Shown here one piece after another: positions 5,849 through 6,859 of a DNA stretch of 6,859 bases (position 1 is its first letter; the number at the start of each line of letters is the position of its first letter). The position numbers and the translations under genes were made by a program. The notes under the pieces were generated by a model, which saw only the letters and a list, made by a program, of their open reading frames with translations, was not told the DNA's origin and did no database searches. The stretch is taken from positions 1-6,859 of the forward strand of contig JALHUC010000282.1 in the NCBI GenBank assembly GCA_022865845.1. Direction: 5' to 3'. Source of the DNA: a bacterium. GTDB lineage: Bacteria; BMS3Abin14.

Positions 5849-6262
5849 TCAAAAAAGCCGATCCATTTCCAGAAGGATCAGCTCACCCCCTGTTTTTTTC
5901 AACACACCTGTAATAGCATCAGTGTTAACCGAAAACTCGCCCTCCCAGGGAGCAATCTCATCCTTTTCACCGCTGATTATTACTCCACCCATATTACGCA
6001 CCCTGAAACCCACCGGGTTATCTACCGGGCCTGTCACAATGACAAAGTTGCCGGTTTCATCGTGCCGGCTTCCCAAAAGGTCGAGAAGTGAAAACACCGG
6101 CAGAACCATGTTGCCACGGTATGAAAGGATGCCTTCAAGGGGAAGCCTTCCGCCCGGCACAGGTACCAGGGATACCACGTTAAGAACCTCACGAACCGTT
6201 TCGATGGGAACCGCAAACCGGTAACTGCCAACCGTGAAACTTATCAGTCTCCTTTCCAGCAT
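5849..6262 (-). CDS. cheW: CheW-type chemotaxis coupling protein
   Basis: CheW proteins link chemoreceptors to the histidine kinase CheA in cytoplasmic signalling arrays. The 137 residues form one CheW domain: ISFTVGSYRFAVPIETVREVL (7-27) is the first strand pair and interface helix, GILSYRGNMVLPVFSLLDLLG (44-64) corresponds to the hallmark G-x-x-N-L-R-G-x-x-x-P-V-x-D-L segment with R49-G50 retained, and FVIVTGPVDNPVGFRVRNMGGV (73-94) is the second half. The N/L of NLRG is replaced by S/Y. The length is slightly below the roughly 150-170 residues of classical CheW. The ATG at 6262 lies 8 bases after GGGAG and 4 bases after the stop of the upstream CheW paralogue, so the two are probably translated from one message. 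No CheA or receptor is visible, so whether it serves motility or another pathway is open. Confidence 0.88.
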   Translation of the reverse strand: MLERRLISFTVGSYRFAVPIETVREVLNVVSLVPVPGGRLPLEGILSYRGNMVLPVFSLLDLLGSRHDETGNFVIVTGPVDNPVGFRVRNMGGVIISGEKDEIAPWEGEFSVNTDAITGVLKKTGGELILLEMDRLF

Positions 6263-6266
6263 CAGG

Positions 6267-6710
6267 TCAACTCCCTAAATCTAATGAAATCAACCGGGAA
6301 AGGTCAAGTTCCAATACGAGCCCATCCTTTCGAAACCGGACTCCAGCAATAGGGATATCGATGTAGGGAAGTGCCCTCTCAGGGAAGGCAGCCATCGCAG
6401 TGGAAGCCTCGATGCCCAGTACATAATCAACGGCAAAAGCCCTGCCTTTATCTCCCCACCTGACGACCACGACCTGAGAACTGTCGATCACGTCAGATCC
6501 CGGAAGCAGGATGTCAACCGGAAACCAGGTTCCCCTTGAGAGAACCCAGTGCTGGGGATGCAACCCCTCTGGAGAGCCTTCCGGGATCACACCCTCTGGA
6601 AGATCCTGCACGGATTGGATCCTGTCCGCTCCAAGAATCTCATCGATGTGGCTAAAGGGCAAACTGACCAGATGAGCTCCCGCGCGAACAATAACTACCC
6701 TGTCAGCCAT
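6267..6710 (-). CDS. Divergent CheW-domain protein
   Basis: This 147-residue protein is a second, more divergent CheW-like domain. Seen in the sequence: VVIVRAGAHLVSLPFSHIDEIL (5-26), like the CheW first strands and helix; WVLSRGTWFPVDILLPG (55-71), aligning to the NLRG-x-x-x-P-V-x-D-L hallmark with R59-G60; and QVVVVRWGDKGRAFAVDYVLGIE (79-101), like the Q-V-V-V-x-x-x-G-x-x-x-A-x-x-V-D-x-V-x-G-I-E core. The tail GVRFRKDGLVLELDLSRL (123-140) reads as the last strand and helix. The start is the ATG at 6710, preceded by GAGGAGGG. The frame is open for 43 more codons upstream to an ATG at 6839, but that extension has no CheW-like character and its ATGs lack good ribosome sites. It forms a pair with the next CheW (4-base gap). 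Having two unlike adaptors suggests different partners or a mixed array, which is inference. Confidence 0.8.
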   Translation of the reverse strand: MADRVVIVRAGAHLVSLPFSHIDEILGADRIQSVQDLPEGVIPEGSPEGLHPQHWVLSRGTWFPVDILLPGSDVIDSSQVVVVRWGDKGRAFAVDYVLGIEASTAMAAFPERALPYIDIPIAGVRFRKDGLVLELDLSRLISLDLGS

Positions 6711-6720
6711 TACCGGAATT

Positions 6721-6728
6721 CCCTCCTC
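6721..6728 (-). promoter_or_regulatory. Shine-Dalgarno GAGGAGGG fixing the first CheW start
   Basis: The minus strand reads GAGGAGGG, then 10 bases, then ATG at 6710. It is the strongest ribosome site in this segment. It supports the 147-residue product over the 190-residue reading that would begin at 6839. Confidence 0.75.
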
Positions 6729-6747
6729 ATATTGGCATCCTTTACCA

Positions 6748-6776
6748 AAACTACCATTTGCCATTGTATCAGTCAA
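6748..6776 (-). promoter_or_regulatory. Candidate sigma70-type promoter for the CheW pair
   Basis: The minus strand has TTGACT (6776-6771) as -35, a 17-base spacer ending in TGG (an extended -10 TGn), and TAGTTT (6753-6748) as -10. The -35 and spacing are good and the -10 hexamer is weak (3 of 6). Transcription would begin near 6741, just upstream of the Shine-Dalgarno. If real, the CheW pair and receiver protein start their own unit here rather than continuing one from beyond the window. Confidence 0.33.
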
Positions 6777-6859
6777 CCGAAGTCCCCGAAAGGTAACGTA
6801 AAAAATGGACTTTTGTTGAACATCCAGGTTCCCGTGCATCAGGTGGGTATGGTATAGAG
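6777..6859. other. Upstream edge, unassigned
   Basis: This 83-base edge may contain the end of an upstream minus-strand gene, for example a frame ending ...LYTIPT at a TGA at 6841-6839, but too little remains to identify it. A T-run (TTTTTT on the minus strand) follows only a very weak stem. Nothing else is supported. Confidence 0.3.

Noticed and set aside
6790..6830. Weak terminator (TGGA...TCCA then TTTTTT on the minus strand) for an upstream gene
   Set aside because: The stem is only about 4 bp with mismatches. The T-run alone is not enough.
6711..6839. 43-residue N-terminal extension of the first CheW protein
   Set aside because: The frame is open, but it contains the strong GAGGAGGG site for the internal ATG, a candidate promoter and no CheW-like sequence.

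Overview
The window is about 6.9 kb and every supported gene lies on the minus strand, so transcription runs from high to low coordinates. Moderate-to-high GC, the gene neighbourhood (receiver protein, valS, nadC, birA) and the style of the receiver protein and of the short intergenic repeats all suggest a deltaproteobacterium in the broad sense (Desulfuromonadota/Desulfobacterota or a relative). This is an inference from recalled families and gene order, not from a search.

Layout in transcription order. (1) 6859-6711: upstream edge with a candidate sigma70-type promoter and a strong Shine-Dalgarno. (2) 6710-5849: two different small CheW-domain proteins in tandem, 4 bases apart. (3) 5848-5685: a 164-base gap with a small leader hairpin and a G-rich Shine-Dalgarno. 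(4) 5684-4086: a 532-residue protein with an N-terminal receiver domain, about 370 residues of Pro/Glu/Val-rich low-complexity linker, and a conserved-looking 40-residue helical C-terminus. (5) 4063-4032: an intrinsic terminator closing this chemosensory-type unit. (6) 4017-3935: an array of GTGAA/TTCAC words forming a long imperfect inverted repeat. (7) 3907-1256: valS. (8) 1263-1132: a possible 43-codon ORF overlapping both the valS stop and the nadC start and containing two GC-rich palindromes. (9) 1139-297: nadC. (10) 298-275: a short direct repeat touching the nadC stop. (11) 168-1: the N-terminal 56 codons of a biotin-protein ligase, cut by the window edge.

Two functional blocks are present. 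The first is a signalling block: two CheW-type adaptors plus a receiver protein, with no CheA, MCP, CheR or CheB in view, so the kinase must be encoded elsewhere or beyond 6859. The second is a housekeeping block of valyl-tRNA synthetase, quinolinate phosphoribosyltransferase and biotin ligase. It looks like an operon, because no terminator lies between valS and nadC and the reading frames there are tightly packed.

The most unusual material is the receiver-linker-helix protein, whose receiver lacks the usual Thr/Ser switch residue and whose C-terminus is vaguely reminiscent of polar-organising oligomerisation helices. Next come the small ORF bridging valS and nadC, and a family of CGCC-N3-GGCG palindromes found both between genes and in frame inside the receiver protein's linker. 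I found no CRISPR array, tRNA, rRNA, transposase or phage gene, and no clearly novel defence or metabolic system. No stretch longer than 300 bases lacks a gene.
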